Positions 12,350 through 23,157 are shown, numbered from the stretch's first letter. The stretch is 64,000 nt of DNA from Mixophyes australis (GCA_036250195.1 JAVHZZ010000002.1:71683252-71747251); one strand, 5' to 3'. Notes: generated by a model from the sequence alone, not told the origin. Numbers and translations are program-made.

Positions 12350-12525
12350 TGTAGATGTATGCTATGTGTGGTTGGCGGAAGTGACATCACTGCCATCCAC
12401 TTGCTATTCAGGAAGTGCTGGCTGACAGGAAATACCTGGCGCCATCTTCGGTTCTCAATATATACCACACAATAAATACATGTTCTCACAGTTCTCTTCT
12501 TGATCTGAACTGGGGCAGTTCTACA
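12350..12525 (+). repeat. Left (5') LTR, 176 bp
   Basis: Direct repeat of 18814-18995. It begins TGTAGATGTATG and ends GTTCTACA, consistent with TG...CA termini. Similarity to the right LTR is high over the central part from GGAAGTGACATCACTGCCAT onward. Confidence 0.88.
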
Positions 12526-12543
12526 TGGTGCAGAGCCCCTCTG
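12526..12543 (+). promoter_or_regulatory. Primer-binding-site candidate
   Basis: TGGTGCAGAGCCCCTCTG starts at the first base after the LTR. It opens with TGG as expected for a tRNA 3' CCA. It resembles an initiator-Met site (TGGTAGCAGAGG type) with one base missing, but the tRNA identity is uncertain. Confidence 0.5.
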
Positions 12544-12722
12544 AAAGCATCCAGTCATATGCTGCCTGATTGAAACTATTAGCAAAGAAATGTGAATATG
12601 GTGACTTATCAAGTGAGCTTATCAGGGACAGAATTGTGTGTGTGACTTATGATGATGCCACTCGTACGCATCTCCTGTGGGAGAAGACACTGACACTGGA
12701 CACTGCTATACACATATGAAGG

Positions 12723-13238
12723 TTACATGAGCAGTCCCGCAAAAGTGCAATCAAGCTTAAAAAAGAGTCTGATATATGTGACCTCCGGCAAAATGAGCAG
12801 CAACAACCACACTGTGTGAATTGCAGCAGTCACCATTTCTATAAATGTCACGAATGTCCTGCTTTCAATAAACACTGCAATGCCTGTGGTAAGCAAAATC
12901 ACTTTCCTCACTGGTATAGGTCCAAGCTCAAAGCTGATGACAGACAATACTACAGTGCACATTCCAGCAGCCCGCCGCACCGAGTCCATACGGTAGATAC
13001 ACTGCCAGAAAACAATCCTGACACCGGTCTTCACTGTGAGAGCTGAAAAGGGTGAAATATTTACTACCATAGTTGATAAGGAGAAAAATAACGCCATCAA
13101 AATTAAAATTGACACTGATGTCAAATGCAGTGTCATGTCACGTGAACTCCTCCAGCGCACAAACCCCAAGTCACCTATTGACTGTTCTCACACAGTGAAT
13201 CTAATCCAATGTCAGGTACCATCTCTGCACATGCTATA
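12723..13238 (+). pseudogene. Gypsy gag zinc-knuckle region and protease, broken
   Basis: One frame reads a double zinc-knuckle domain with CVNCSSHHFYKCHECPAF and CNACGKQNHF, the arrangement seen in K02A2.6-like gypsy gag. The last expected Cys is replaced (HFPHWYR). A stop follows at about 13044-13046. The protease lies in another frame (13036-13239) and its DTGA-type active site reads DTDVKCSVMS, with the catalytic Gly replaced. The minus-strand frame 12723-13169 over this region is a shadow. Confidence 0.7.
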
Positions 13239-13956
13239 AGTGCCAGGGACGGACGCCTTTCTCAGCTGGCAGCGTGTCCCATTGCTAGGCAACGGGACGC
13301 TTCCCCCTTCCACTTCGGGTCCTGCTCTGCGCACGCATAAGAAGTTTGTTTGCTAGGCAACAGGACGCTTCTCAGCACCTCCTGTTGGCGATCAGCTGTT
13401 CTGAGCGGCGATCCCACTGCCACCAATCAGATTATAGGCCTCTCTATTTAAAGCAGCCTCTGGCACCAGGTGGGTGCCAGAGTATATAGGTCTCCTAATG
13501 CTCCAGCGTCCCTGCTTAGGACCTAGCATCCTGCCTGACCACTTGGACTCTAACCCGGCTTTTTCTGATTCTGCTTTTGGATTACCCTTTGGCTTGACTG
13601 CAAGTTCTGGTTTGACCTCTGGTTTCCTGACACTGCTTCTGTTTGCTCCTTCAGTATCTTGTCTGTCCGCTAGGCTTGATCCTGGTTTGCATGACTGCGC
13701 TTGTTCACCGGCTGCTTTGCTAACTTGGAGGGCTGCGACCTGCACGTCCCTAGCAAAGAAAACCCATACTCGCATTTATTATCTCTTTGCTGTTTGGGCA
13801 AGTCCTGGCATGGGCGTCATCTCTCTGGAAGCGTAAGGACCTCCTCCTGCAGAATTCCTCATCTTTTATTGAGGCCTTTGCAGAATATTTGACGAACCAG
13901 GCCTAGTTTCCTCTGCTGCTTCCAGTCTCCTGACTCTGCGACAAGGCTCCCTAACC

Positions 13957-14318
13957 GTGGGTCAATATGCTGTACAATTTCGTACTTTAGTGTCAGAGCT
14001 AAAATGTAATAATGAGGTGCTCATGGCACCCTTCTGGCAGGGTCTCCCAGACCGTATCAACGATGAGCTGGTTTCCAGAGAACTCCCCACAGACCTCGAC
14101 TGCCTCATCTCACTATGCAAAAGAGTTGATTTGCATTTTCGGGAGTGGACTCAAGAAAGAACCTCCGAGAGACGTTTTCTGCCATAACTTGCTCCTCGCT
14201 TACAGAACCCAGATCCTCCTGATGAACCCATGCAAATTGGATGATCTCGTCTCATCCCTGAGCAAAGGGAGAGAGACATTTCAAGCAGATTCTCTGTCTG
14301 TACTCTGGGGAATCTGAT
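13957..14318 (+). pseudogene. Chromovirus gag fragment
   Basis: The first frame (13957-14187) reads QYAVQFRTLVSELKCNNEVL, then FWQGLPDRINDELVSRELP and LISLCKRVDLHFREW, a well-known chromovirus gag block (retrotrans_gag family). After a frame change the zinc knuckle CLYCGESDHVLATC and a CPKRPG tail follow up to about 14350. The start of gag is lost and several stops are present. Confidence 0.75.
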
Positions 14319-14439
14319 CATGTTCTAGCCACTTGCCCCAAGAGGCCAGGAAGTGCCTCCTCCTAACCGGTGATGGGGAGACTGAACTAGGAGTCAAATT
14401 CTCTACTTCCTATACCTCCACTGATCCAGAATTCTTAAT

Positions 14440-15075
14440 GTCAGTTTCTCTAGATACTCCAGTGGACCCCTTTGTAACTTCCTCCTTTGTGGACTTCGGC
14501 TCCGCCGCAAATTTCATCTCTGCCACTTTAGCATCGCAACTCCATATAGCTACTTGAAAACTGCCCCAGCTGATGTTTCTAACTGCTGTAGACGGGAAAC
14601 GTGTTTCCAATGGATTAATTTCCAGAATTACATCTTCCATCCAACTGATGGTAGGGGTGCTTCAAACGGAATGGATCGAGTTTTTGGTTTTACCCCAATC
14701 CATAAATTCCATCATTTTGGGCCTCCTATGGCTCAGAACCCATGCACCTCAGTCCAATTGGATGGTTGCTCAAGTTACTTCTTGGGGTCCGCAATGTTTC
14801 AAGAGAAGTCTTTCTACAGTCAATCCCGGGAAGACAATTCCATGCTGCCTCTCCTCTTCTCTGCCTAAGCTCCCGGTACCTTATGCCTCATTCCAGGATG
14901 TCTTTTTTAAGATAGCTTCTGATATTCTTCCTCCACATCGCCCCTGGGATTGTCTAATCAATCTGATATCTGGCAAACCAAACTCATACCTTAGGGCAAG
15001 ATTTATCCTCTCTCTCTCCTGTAAAATCTGGCAATGTCCCAATACATTGCGGAAAGCCTCCAACGTGGGTCTATA
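14440..15075 (+). pseudogene. Chromovirus protease and N-terminal RT, broken
   Basis: A protease-like active site reads VDFGSAANFIS (Asp-Phe-Gly where DSGAAGNFI is usual). The segment then continues LGLLWLRTHAPQ and the linker YASFQDVFFKIA...LPPHRPWDC that precedes RT in chromoviruses. The last recognisable RT words, AMSQYIAESLQRGSI, end at about 15075, where Penelope-like sequence starts. Multiple frame changes are present. Confidence 0.7.
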
Positions 15076-15995
15076 AATCAAGTGTAAGGTTCTTTTATAG
15101 TTTTTATATGTTTTTATATGTATCAGATATCTCATCAAATAACTTCTTTGTAGAATAACTATATGTAGAATCCTGACATTAGTCAGCTAATGTACTCGTA
15201 ACGGATAGAAGATAAGAGCCAGCATGAAGGTATAAAGTCCCGGGCACACTTAGCTGGACAATCGAATTTCATCCGTATAACGAGGCGGTGCTGCAACAGG
15301 ATAAACCGTGTTCACCTGACATGTTTCGACCACGCCTCTGGGGTCTTTGTCAAAGTATACTAGTGAGTATCCTCCAATATTTTCTCACTACATTATCATA
15401 ATTTCTGTGTTTTCTTTTATATTGTGTGATGAAGACTACATCTCTTTTTTCATTATCCACTTTTTTCTTTGATTCCAATAAAGATATCGTATCCATATTC
15501 TTAACTCTCATATGGACATTTTCAACTAGTTGACTCGAATAACCTTTATGTCGAAACTGCATTTTCATTGTGGTAATCTGATCTTCACAAATTTGATCTT
15601 CAGTGCAGTTTCTCTTGATCCACATGAATTGTCCAACCAGTACATTATTAAGCCAATTTTTATGGTGATGGCTGGATGCATCGATGTATGAATGATGTAT
15701 GGTTTAGTATAGGTTTTAGTATGTATCATGTTGCCTTTTATGTAGACGGTTAAATCTAAAAAATTGACTGAATCCTGACTAATATCATAAGTCAATTTAA
15801 TATTGAATGGATTCAAATTCAAGTATTTGCAAAAGGAATCGAGGGAGGTTCTATCCCCCCTCCAGATAAAGAAGATATTGTCAATGTATTTAAACCAGGA
15901 CACCAGGCTTTACCGCCACCTCTCGCCATTCCAAATGTAGAGGTCTTCCCACACACTCATAAATAGGTTGGCGTACTAAGGGGCAAACCTGGTGC
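15076..15995 (-). mobile_element. Penelope-like element fragment (RT C-terminal half and 3' end)
   Basis: Reading the minus strand from 15993, the frame gives GTRFAP, stop, YANLFMSVWEDLYIW, then SWFKYIDNIFFIWRGD, NPFNIKLTYDISQDSVNFLD, and after a frame change WIKRNCTEDQICEDQ, FRHKGYSSQLVE and RKYWRILTSIL. These are the ordered RT motifs of Penelope-like elements, with YIDN in place of the usual YIDD catalytic box. The 3' flank (15076-15350) contains the GACAAAGACCCC...GTCGAAACATG words typical of such ends. At least two in-frame stops make it dead. No GIY-YIG domain is included. Confidence 0.8.
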
Positions 15996-16228
15996 CCATG
16001 GAGTATCTCGTCATGCCTTTCAGGCTTTGTATTGCCCCAGCTGTATTCCAATCCATCATCAACAAGATCTTCAGGGACCTACTCAATATCTCAGTGGTAG
16101 TATACCTGGATGATATTCTGGTCTTCTCCCCTGATCTCACCTCTCATCATTCCCAGGTGAAGGAAGTCCTCACTTGCCATCGTCAAAACCGCCTTTATTG
16201 CAATCTCGAGAAAATGCATATTTGAGAC
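15990..16228 (+). pseudogene. Chromovirus RT palm fragment
   Basis: It resumes the chromovirus RT after the Penelope-like insertion: [17 protein letters not shown], then [15 protein letters not shown] containing the YLDD catalytic box, then NRLYCNLEK. The frame changes after LEK and similarity fades by ~16290. The Gly of the usual MPFGL is Arg. Confidence 0.75.
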
Positions 16229-16289
16229 ACCACAGTTTCAATTGGCTGCACTTCTTTAGATATGATATATTGGTGGAAATTCAATTGCC

Positions 16290-17110
16290 AGCGATGTGAC
16301 ACGAAGACATCACGCAGCGTACATTGCCGGCAACTACGATACAACTCTCAGCTCATTTTCCCTCGCACCCCATAGAGGTGCATGTAAATATGGGAAGAGG
16401 CTCCGTGAATCTCCGTGGCAAAGTGTCTTGCGGACGTTCCAGACACTTTGCGGCTGAAAAATGTAAATATGGAAAAGCAAGCAATAAGTGAACACCATAC
16501 ATAACAGATCATGCAGTATATAATACATACATTATAATAAAATATTACATTTATCACACCCTCCCCAGCCACATCATGCCACTCCTAAGCTACATAACGC
16601 ATCACGCCACCCCCTGCCACATCACCCATTACATCACCCCACAGATACACCACGTCACCCCCCAGACACATCACGCCATCCCTCAGTTACATCATCCATC
16701 ACGCCACTGCCGAGACACATCACACCACCCGTCAGCTACATTACTCATCACGTCACCACTCCAGACACATCACACACACATGCACAATGCCATATACATA
16801 CACACGTGCACAATGCCATATACATACAGGCCCAATGCCATATACATATACACACAATGCCATATACATACACATACATAATGCCATATACACATATATA
16901 CACAAAGCCAGGGTATAACACCCCCACCCCCCAGTCCCTTGTACTCACCTCATCTCCAGAGGCTGATAGCTCCGCGGCCGTGCTCTGAAATGACAGGCAG
17001 CCTGGCAGCAGTCTGATTTACAGCCTGGCTGCCTGTCTCCATTAGTTCAATGACAGCCTGCCACTGACAGGCCCGTCCCATTTAGCCCCCTCCCCCTCCC
17101 ACAATTTGCC
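16290..17110. repeat. Unclassified repeat block with two minisatellites
   Basis: About 16570-16770 is a degenerate minisatellite of CACATCACGCCAC-type units. About 16783-16905 repeats AATGCCATATACATACACA with variations five to six times. The right part (16930-17110) resembles the CAGGCAGCC-rich interior of non-autonomous hAT elements (compare 33595-35262), but no terminal repeats were identified. Confidence 0.6.
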
Positions 17111-17119
17111 ACGCCCCCT

Positions 17120-17480
17120 CTCGACCGGGTGAATGTGGTCATCTCTGCTGATGCTTCCCAGCATGGTCTTGGTGCTGTATGTTCTGCAGTGCAACAAACT
17201 CATCAGTTATGTGAGCAGAGCCCTTACAGACACTTAGATTGAAAAGGAACTGCTTGCCCTTGTCTTTGCATGTCAAAAGTTCCACTAGTTCATCTATGGA
17301 CCTCCAGTGGTGGTTGAAACAGCCACTGATTATTATTCTCTGCAAACCTATGTACATTGCTACAACACGTATCTAACGATTCTTGCTCAAGTTACAAAGG
17401 TACCAATGTGGCGTACAAGTGTGAAAAGTACCTCCACATAGTTGACTCTTTATCGTGTGCTCACCTTCCGGACTCAGGTG
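17120..17480 (+). pseudogene. Gypsy RNase H fragment
   Basis: The frame reads VVISADASQHGLGAV, the start of a gypsy RNase H (catalytic Asp in the DAS motif). HQFIYGPP-like and YKCEKYLHIVDSLSCAHLP segments follow, equivalent to the YRPGKELYIADTLSRA signature at the domain end. Frame changes occur between the pieces. Confidence 0.7.
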
Positions 17481-17620
17481 TCCATGATGCTGATGATGAC
17501 ATTGATGTTATGGAGCTTGATGTACACTCCTCCAGGTACTCACTCTCCATGAGGTATCTGACCTCCCTTGGTCTATCATTGCTGCAGATCTTTTTGTGTG
17601 GAGAGGGAAAGAGCACCTGG

Positions 17621-17813
17621 GGGTAAATGTATCAAGCTGAGAGATTTCTGCAAGTCTGAAAAGTGGAGATGATGCCTATAGCAACCAGTCAGAGTTTAGT
17701 TATCATTTATTTAGTACATTCTACAAAATGATAGCTAGAATCTGATTGGTTGCTATAGTCAGCATCTCCACTTTTCAAAACTGGCGGAAACTCGTAGCTT
17801 GATACATTTAGTC
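17621..17813. mobile_element. Palindromic MITE, 193 bp, with 5-bp target duplication
   Basis: The left end GGGTAAATGTATCAAGCT is mirrored by AGCTTGATACATTTAGTC. The pairing continues inward through AAAAGTGGAGATG and CATCTCCACTTTT and through the CTATAGCAACCA block. CCTGG flanks both sides (17616-17620 and 17814-17818). It inserted into the gypsy element between its RNase H and integrase segments. Confidence 0.85.
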
Positions 17814-17889
17814 CCTGGTGATAGTGGACTCATTTTCCGGTTGCTTTGAGATAGACTTCCTAAAATGACGAGTGCCACGGTCCTTAACA

Positions 17890-18460
17890 TAATGAAAAGA
17901 TACTTCTCTACCCATAGTATACCATGGAAGCTGCCACTACCACTGACAACGCCATGCAGTTCATGAGTGGTGAATTCCAGTCCTTCACCAATGAATGGTA
18001 CATCTCACATGTTACTAGCAGTCTGGGCTATCCACAATCTAATGGCTTAGTAAAAGTGCAGTAAGTTCTACAAAGCACATGTTAGACAAATGCTACAGAG
18101 ACGGTTCAGATGTATTGATGGTGCTCCTTAATCTGGTAAATACACAAAGGAATGATCTCCCTTCTTCTTCTCAAAGCCTTCTGTCAGGACGCACTCACAC
18201 ACTATCATTCCTACCACCAAAGCCAAGCTTTCACCAACCATTAAAACCAATGTGCAGAGTGCTCTGGAGAAGTCCAGGTTTTGGCTCAAAGCCAGTCACA
18301 ACAAAACCTCTCATCAGTTGAGACCGTTTTCCCTGGGACAGACCGTCCGCATCCAGAGCCCAGTCGAGTTTTACAGAGTTGGGACTGTGCAAGGATCCTC
18401 CAACATGCCCAACAGCTACGTCGTACAATCCGGCGGTGCTTTGTATGGCGTAACATCTTA
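17890..18460 (+). pseudogene. Gypsy integrase core and C-terminal tail, broken
   Basis: One frame reads DNAMQFMSGEFQSFTNEW, then HVTSSLGYPQSNGLVKVQ, the integrase segment around the second catalytic Asp and PQSNG. The final catalytic Glu of the usual NGxxE motif appears replaced (NGLVKV). Downstream, KCYRDGSDVLMVLLNLVNTQ and later PFSLGQTVRIQSP plus NSYVVQSGGALY match the conserved C-terminal tail of this gypsy type. Frameshifts separate them. Confidence 0.7.
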
Positions 18461-18800
18461 GGGTTGAGTGAGTCAGTACCCGTACTCCACGGAATATCGC
18501 CTGAGGGTATCAGCACACCTATCAATGTGGACAAGGGGTCCTCTAAAGAAGCATATGTTGCAATGCTGGACAGTCCTATACCCCTGACCAACAGTGAGCC
18601 CTGTTCAACACAGGGTACATCACTATCCCCTTTCTTCATCACAAGGTCTGCTATAATCTCCAGGCCTAATACTAAATTCCAGGACTTTGTTATGTAACTT
18701 ATTATCAGTTCATGTGTGTTTTCATTTGCACACCGTTCCCAATCCAACACCTGTCACACTGTCTCTCACCCACTCACCTGTTGACTGTTACTTTGTTATA

Positions 18801-18813
18801 AAAAAAAGGAGGA
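18801..18813 (+). promoter_or_regulatory. Polypurine tract
   Basis: AAAAAAAGGAGGA lies immediately before the TG of the right LTR, the position expected for plus-strand priming. Confidence 0.75.
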
Positions 18814-18995
18814 TGTAGATGTATGTTCAGTTGGCGGAAGTAACATCACTGCCATCCACTTGCTATTCAGGAAGTGCTGGCTGACAGAAAATATCTGGCA
18901 GCCATCTTCAGTTCTTAGTATATACCACACAGTAACGACATGTTCTCACAGTTCTCTGGCTTCTTCTTCTTGATTTGAACTCAGACAGTTCTACA
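18814..18995 (+). repeat. Right (3') LTR, 182 bp
   Basis: Direct repeat of 12350-12525, with substitutions and a small insertion of CTT-rich sequence near the end. Confidence 0.88.
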
Positions 18996-19736
18996 GATAT
19001 ATTACATAATAGATCTGAAACCTATTCTTAAAAAAACAATCCAACCCAAGCAGCAGCGACTTTGGCTGCAGTGAAGTAATAAGTGTCCACTGCTTTGTCA
19101 ACTTAAGTTATAATAATTGAGGAAGGAACTTATCTCCGCTGTTACTAGGTAGGGGCATCATTGTACTCAGATTTTGGGATAAGTATGTGTTATTAGCATC
19201 ATTAATAACATGGAAAAGTTGGAGGAGAGCTAAACCAGTTTAACTAGTTCAATGGGCAAAATAGAGCAGTCATAATTCCCTATTGCATACTCAGCATACA
19301 TATGATCGTGTTTAAAAACATGTGTCAGTCTCTGAACAAATAATGACGACACACAGCTCTAGCTCTGTATTTGTTTTTGACATGCGCAAAAATCTGCTGT
19401 TGTTCTGAATTTGCGCTTGTTAACCCTTTTACTCTATTTACAAATTCAGAAATGTAAATTTAAGATATGTCCAATCAAAAGAACATTATTAGTCAATACC
19501 CATCTCCCCCGAACTAGCAGAACAGTGGTGCTATTAAGCCAAGGACCCCTGCAGCACAAGAGAAATCACCTCTAAGAGCTATGCATGGGGCCCTCTCCCT
19601 GTGGTGACAACCCAAGAGATTTCAAATTCAAATAACGCTGTGTCTCTTTCGGAACAAGACACTGATAGGACAGCGCCAAACACAGCCTTATATGAACCGT
19701 TCATTTACACTGTGATCCACTGTCATCAACAAAGTA
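18996..19736. other. Gene-free sequence
   Basis: No feature recognised. Confidence 0.5.
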
Positions 19737-20068
19737 ATTCTTTATCATCATCACCATTTATTTATATAGCGCCAGCAATTCCGCAGCGCTGTACAGAGAA
19801 CTCATTCACATCAGTCCCTGCCCCATTGGAGCTTACAGTCTAAATTCCCTAACACACACACATAGAGAGAGAGAGACTGGGGTTAATTTTGATAGCAGCC
19901 AATTAACCTACTAGTATGTTTTTGGAGAGTGGGAGGAAACCGGAGCACCCGGAGCAAACCCACGCAAACACGGGGAGAACATACAAACTCCACACAGATA
20001 AGCCATGGTCGGGAATTCAACTCAAGACCCCAGTGCTGTGAGGCAAAAGTGCTAACCACTTAGCCCCT
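19737..20068 (-). mobile_element. tRNA-derived SINE, minus orientation
   Basis: Read on the minus strand it begins with a tRNA-like head (GTTAGCACTTTTGCCTCACA, then GAGTTGAATTCCCGACCATG, a B-box-like segment). It continues with the conserved TGTGTGGAGTTTGTATGTTC and CGGTTTCCTCCCACTCTCC blocks and ends with ATTTATAAATAAATGG-type sequence and a GAT-rich tail (ATCATCATC on the + strand). It matches 50666-51035 nearly throughout. Confidence 0.8.
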
Positions 20069-20565
20069 TGCTTTTATGGTCATGTATGCAATAATTACAT
20101 TGATAATATCATGGCAAGCTGTTATATCATTTGTAGTCAGGTGACACCTTTGCTTTACATTCATAATTTATTAAAGCTGTTTTAAAAATGTGAACTTTGA
20201 TCATTATTCAAAGACTTGACATTATCACCAGAAAGCAGAATTTTGTAAGGACCTGTGAAAAGACGCAGTGTGTAGCTGATTCCCGACAGCGCAACCTGTT
20301 TATAAGAATGTCCCCATCTCCACAAGGGAAAATATTCTGTTCCTGTCAACAGAATCCCATTCATTTATAATTCTGTAGTTGTTGTTTCTCAGTGTCAAGC
20401 AAGTTTTCTTGTATGACGGACATCCAATTAGTGAAAGGGATCTCAAAAAAATTCCTGGTATTGTTAATATTTTTATGCAATATATCAAAACCACTACAGG
20501 ACCTTACTTCGGAGAAATAAGTGGTTATAAGAAGGACATTAATTACTTTTTATGTAGGATGGATA
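20069..20565. other. Gene-free sequence
   Basis: No feature recognised. It ends at the GATA array. Confidence 0.5.
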
Positions 20566-20578
20566 GATATATAGATAT

Positions 20579-20626
<48 letters not shown>

Positions 20627-20628
20627 TA

Positions 20629-20668
<40 letters not shown>

Positions 20669-20670
20669 TA

Positions 20671-20702
<32 letters not shown>

Positions 20703-20704
20703 TA

Positions 20705-20772
<68 letters not shown>

Positions 20773-20774
20773 TA

Positions 20775-20818
<44 letters not shown>

Positions 20819-20820
20819 TA

Positions 20821-20884
<64 letters not shown>

Positions 20885-20886
20885 TA

Positions 20887-20922
<36 letters not shown>

Positions 20923-20924
20923 TA

Positions 20925-20996
<72 letters not shown>

Positions 20997-20998
20997 TA

Positions 20999-21034
<36 letters not shown>

Positions 21035-21089
21035 TAATAGATAGATAGATAGATAGATAGATATATAGATAGATAGATAGATAGATAAT

Positions 21090-21131
<42 letters not shown>

Positions 21132-21132
21132 G

Positions 21133-21179
<47 letters not shown>

Positions 21180-21180
21180 G

Positions 21181-21227
<47 letters not shown>

Positions 21228-21229
21228 TA

Positions 21230-21269
<40 letters not shown>

Positions 21270-21271
21270 TA

Positions 21272-21323
<52 letters not shown>
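20566..21323 (+). repeat. GATA tetranucleotide array with regular TAATAGA interruptions
   Basis: About 760 bp of (GATA)n on the + strand, broken some eleven times by TAGTAATAGATAG (near 20626, 20668, 20702, 20772, 20819, 20884, 20922, 20996, 21033, 21228 and 21270), with rarer GGTA, GAAA and TATA variants. The two long minus-strand frames of repeated LSIY are translations of this repeat and not genes. Confidence 0.97.
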
Positions 21324-21389
21324 GTCATTTGTATTTTCTGAGGAAGGAGGTGGCATTGAATATAATTTATATTTTATATAGTAAGGGGC

Positions 21390-21443
21390 TGCCATGGGCA
21401 TGCTGGAGCTTGTAGTTCCAGTGCAGGTGCCAGCATTGCCCAT
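21390..21443 (+). promoter_or_regulatory. ZNF143/SBS-like motif
   Basis: GCATGCTGGAGCTTGTAGTTCC resembles the GCATGCTGGGAATTGTAGT consensus bound by ZNF143, with one change in the GGGA core. It lies directly after the GATA array. Similar motifs are often carried by repeats, so function is unproven. Confidence 0.35.
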
Positions 21444-23157
21444 GCGGTTAAAGACTGTCAGGTCTTGATGAGAGTTGGACTTCCATGCAACTAAGCAATG
21501 ATTTACTATCTTCTACACATTGCCCCAACCCCGCCACCCCTGGGGGTTCAGGAAGAACACCAGACCAGTCCTGGTCTATTCAACACGAAAGTCTACTTAT
21601 CACGGTAAATTAAAAACTACTTTGCAATCTTCATTCTGCATAGCAGATATTCATTATTAATTTAACTATATATTATTAATAAATAATTGTATTGCTTATT
21701 GCAAAGTCTTGACTTAGACATTGCATTAAAATGAAATAACCAATGGCCCACTAGTATTTTTATTAACTGATAGCAGATGCAACGTTCACCATTAAATCTG
21801 TGCGCACACCCCAATTTATCACATTGTTAGGGACATTTCATTTCATGAATACTGATAGTTGTTTAGGGACAATCTACTGCAGATCATTACAATTCATTTG
21901 ATTCATTTTCAACCTATTTCTTGAATATTTTCACAGCGGTACGATTAGTACACATAGTTAAAACAGTAGTAGGCCAACAATTGTAAAAGAAGAGTTGACC
22001 TACGATTGGCACTGTATATCAACATCTGTATAATCTGTGTACCTACAGACATGCATACAAACCCAGGTCCAGAAACCTGGAGTATTTAAGAACAGTCACA
22101 ATCTGAAAATTTTGCATACAATTACACTGCTGCAACTTAGTGGTCTCTATTCTTGCACCTGAACGTTAACTGGAAAAGACGCACGTATGAATATGTGCTT
22201 TATTATGCATATGCTCAGTTGTGCTCATCTCACAATGAGTCCAGCTCTAAGGCCCGCAACACTAGCATATGCACCAGGCTTATGTCAGGAGCAACAAGTG
22301 TAGGGTAGAGGAAACGTAGAGAACGACTTGACGGTGTTAGTAGTAAATACAAGTCTTGTTGTACCAGCCCCCCCAGCAACTGCAACAGATATACGCGCCC
22401 ACCCCCCCCATTCTGTTCCACCTCTCTAATCAACCAAGTGTAAGACGCCATCAGTTCAGCATGTGGACATATACATTTACATTGGACATATACACATTTT
22501 CTTTTTTGGTGCAGATGTGTAGTCCTGAAAATGCCAATCTTCTGCAAATAATAGACACGTAAGTCCAACAGTACGTAGACCTCTCCGGCTTCTCTCCACT
22601 TGGGCAGGGTAATCCTTATTTTATTGTGACACTTATACAGATACAACATTTCATGACAATATTTCTGCCCTTTGCAGATGTTTACATACAGGGTGGATAC
22701 AGAGAAATACATTTAAAAAACTGCAATCCAGTTATTAATAATTAATGTTTGTGAGATTTTTTGCATCTGATTTTTGTTGAGATTTTTTACATCTGATTTT
22801 TGTTTTTTTTGTAACTACTGCCAGCTTGGCAGTTTGAGAACTCATACTTGCTATACAAGACTGCATGGTTAGCATTTCATTCATAACAACTGGTGTCCAC
22901 GATATGATATACTAATTCAGTGCTTTCTTTGATTATATATGGACTTTATCTACAGCATATGATTTTTGGTGTATTTTGTCTCATCAGCTATATACCACAT
23001 TATTGCTGTGTTACAAGACTGTTCTGGCTAGAAGTTAATGCTTTTATTGTGTAACCCTAGTCGCTAGTTGACACAGTATTGTCAATGAACAAGGTTGTTT
23101 TATTTATAAATTTAACATTTCATTAAAACCCCAATCCTCCTCATGCCTGTGTATTTA
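21444..23157. other. Gene-free sequence
   Basis: No recognisable gene. A 160-codon minus-strand open frame (22230-22712) shows no domain, no compositional signature of a protein and no neighbouring exon signals I could identify. Confidence 0.5.

Larger units (their letters stand above)
13231..16290 (+). mobile_element. Gypsy chromovirus fragment (LTR, gag, protease, RT) nested in the 12.35-19.0 kb element
   Basis: It begins with LTR-like sequence (about 13231-13900) with two copies of TTGCTAGGCAAC-GGACGCTT and a TATTTAAA box at about 13445. A gag C-terminal half, a broken protease and RT pieces follow. The RT is interrupted at about 15076-15995 by a Penelope-like fragment, and the RT bases between the flanking pieces are missing, so deletion accompanied that insertion. 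No 3' LTR is seen. Exact left and right boundaries are approximate. Confidence 0.7.
12350..18995 (+). mobile_element. Degraded Ty3/gypsy retrotransposon with both LTRs, host to nested insertions
   Basis: Both LTRs are present (12350-12525 and 18814-18995), starting TGTAGATG and ending CTACA. They are flanked by GCTAT on the left and GATAT on the right, a 5-bp target duplication with one mismatch. A primer-site candidate follows the left LTR and a polypurine tract precedes the right LTR. Internal fragments, in order, are a gag zinc-knuckle domain, a protease, an RNase H segment, an integrase core and an integrase tail, all broken by stops and frameshifts. Most of the RT is missing. The wording of the zinc-knuckle and integrase regions matches gypsy elements of the K02A2.6-like type rather than chromoviruses. 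A chromovirus (13231-16290) and an unclassified repeat block (16290-17110) sit inside it. Confidence 0.85.

Noticed and set aside
12723..13169. 148-codon minus-strand open frame
   Set aside because: It is antisense to the recognisable gypsy gag zinc-knuckle region.
13392..13836. Overlapping 120-127 codon frames on both strands
   Set aside because: They lie in the CpG-richer LTR/leader of the nested chromovirus and show no protein similarity.
15076..15350. Hammerhead ribozyme in the Penelope-like 3' region
   Set aside because: A GAAAC segment is present, but no CTGATGA core was found in the right place on either strand.
18286..18750. 154-codon minus-strand open frame
   Set aside because: Antisense to the integrase C-terminal tail of the gypsy element. 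No independent homology.
20543..21443. Two long minus-strand open frames of repeated Leu-Ser-Ile-Tyr (261 and 297 codons)
   Set aside because: They are translations of the GATA/TATC microsatellite, which has no stop codon in that direction. No protein is implied.
22230..22712. 160-codon minus-strand open frame
   Set aside because: No domain or motif recognised, no exon signals identified, ordinary intergenic context.
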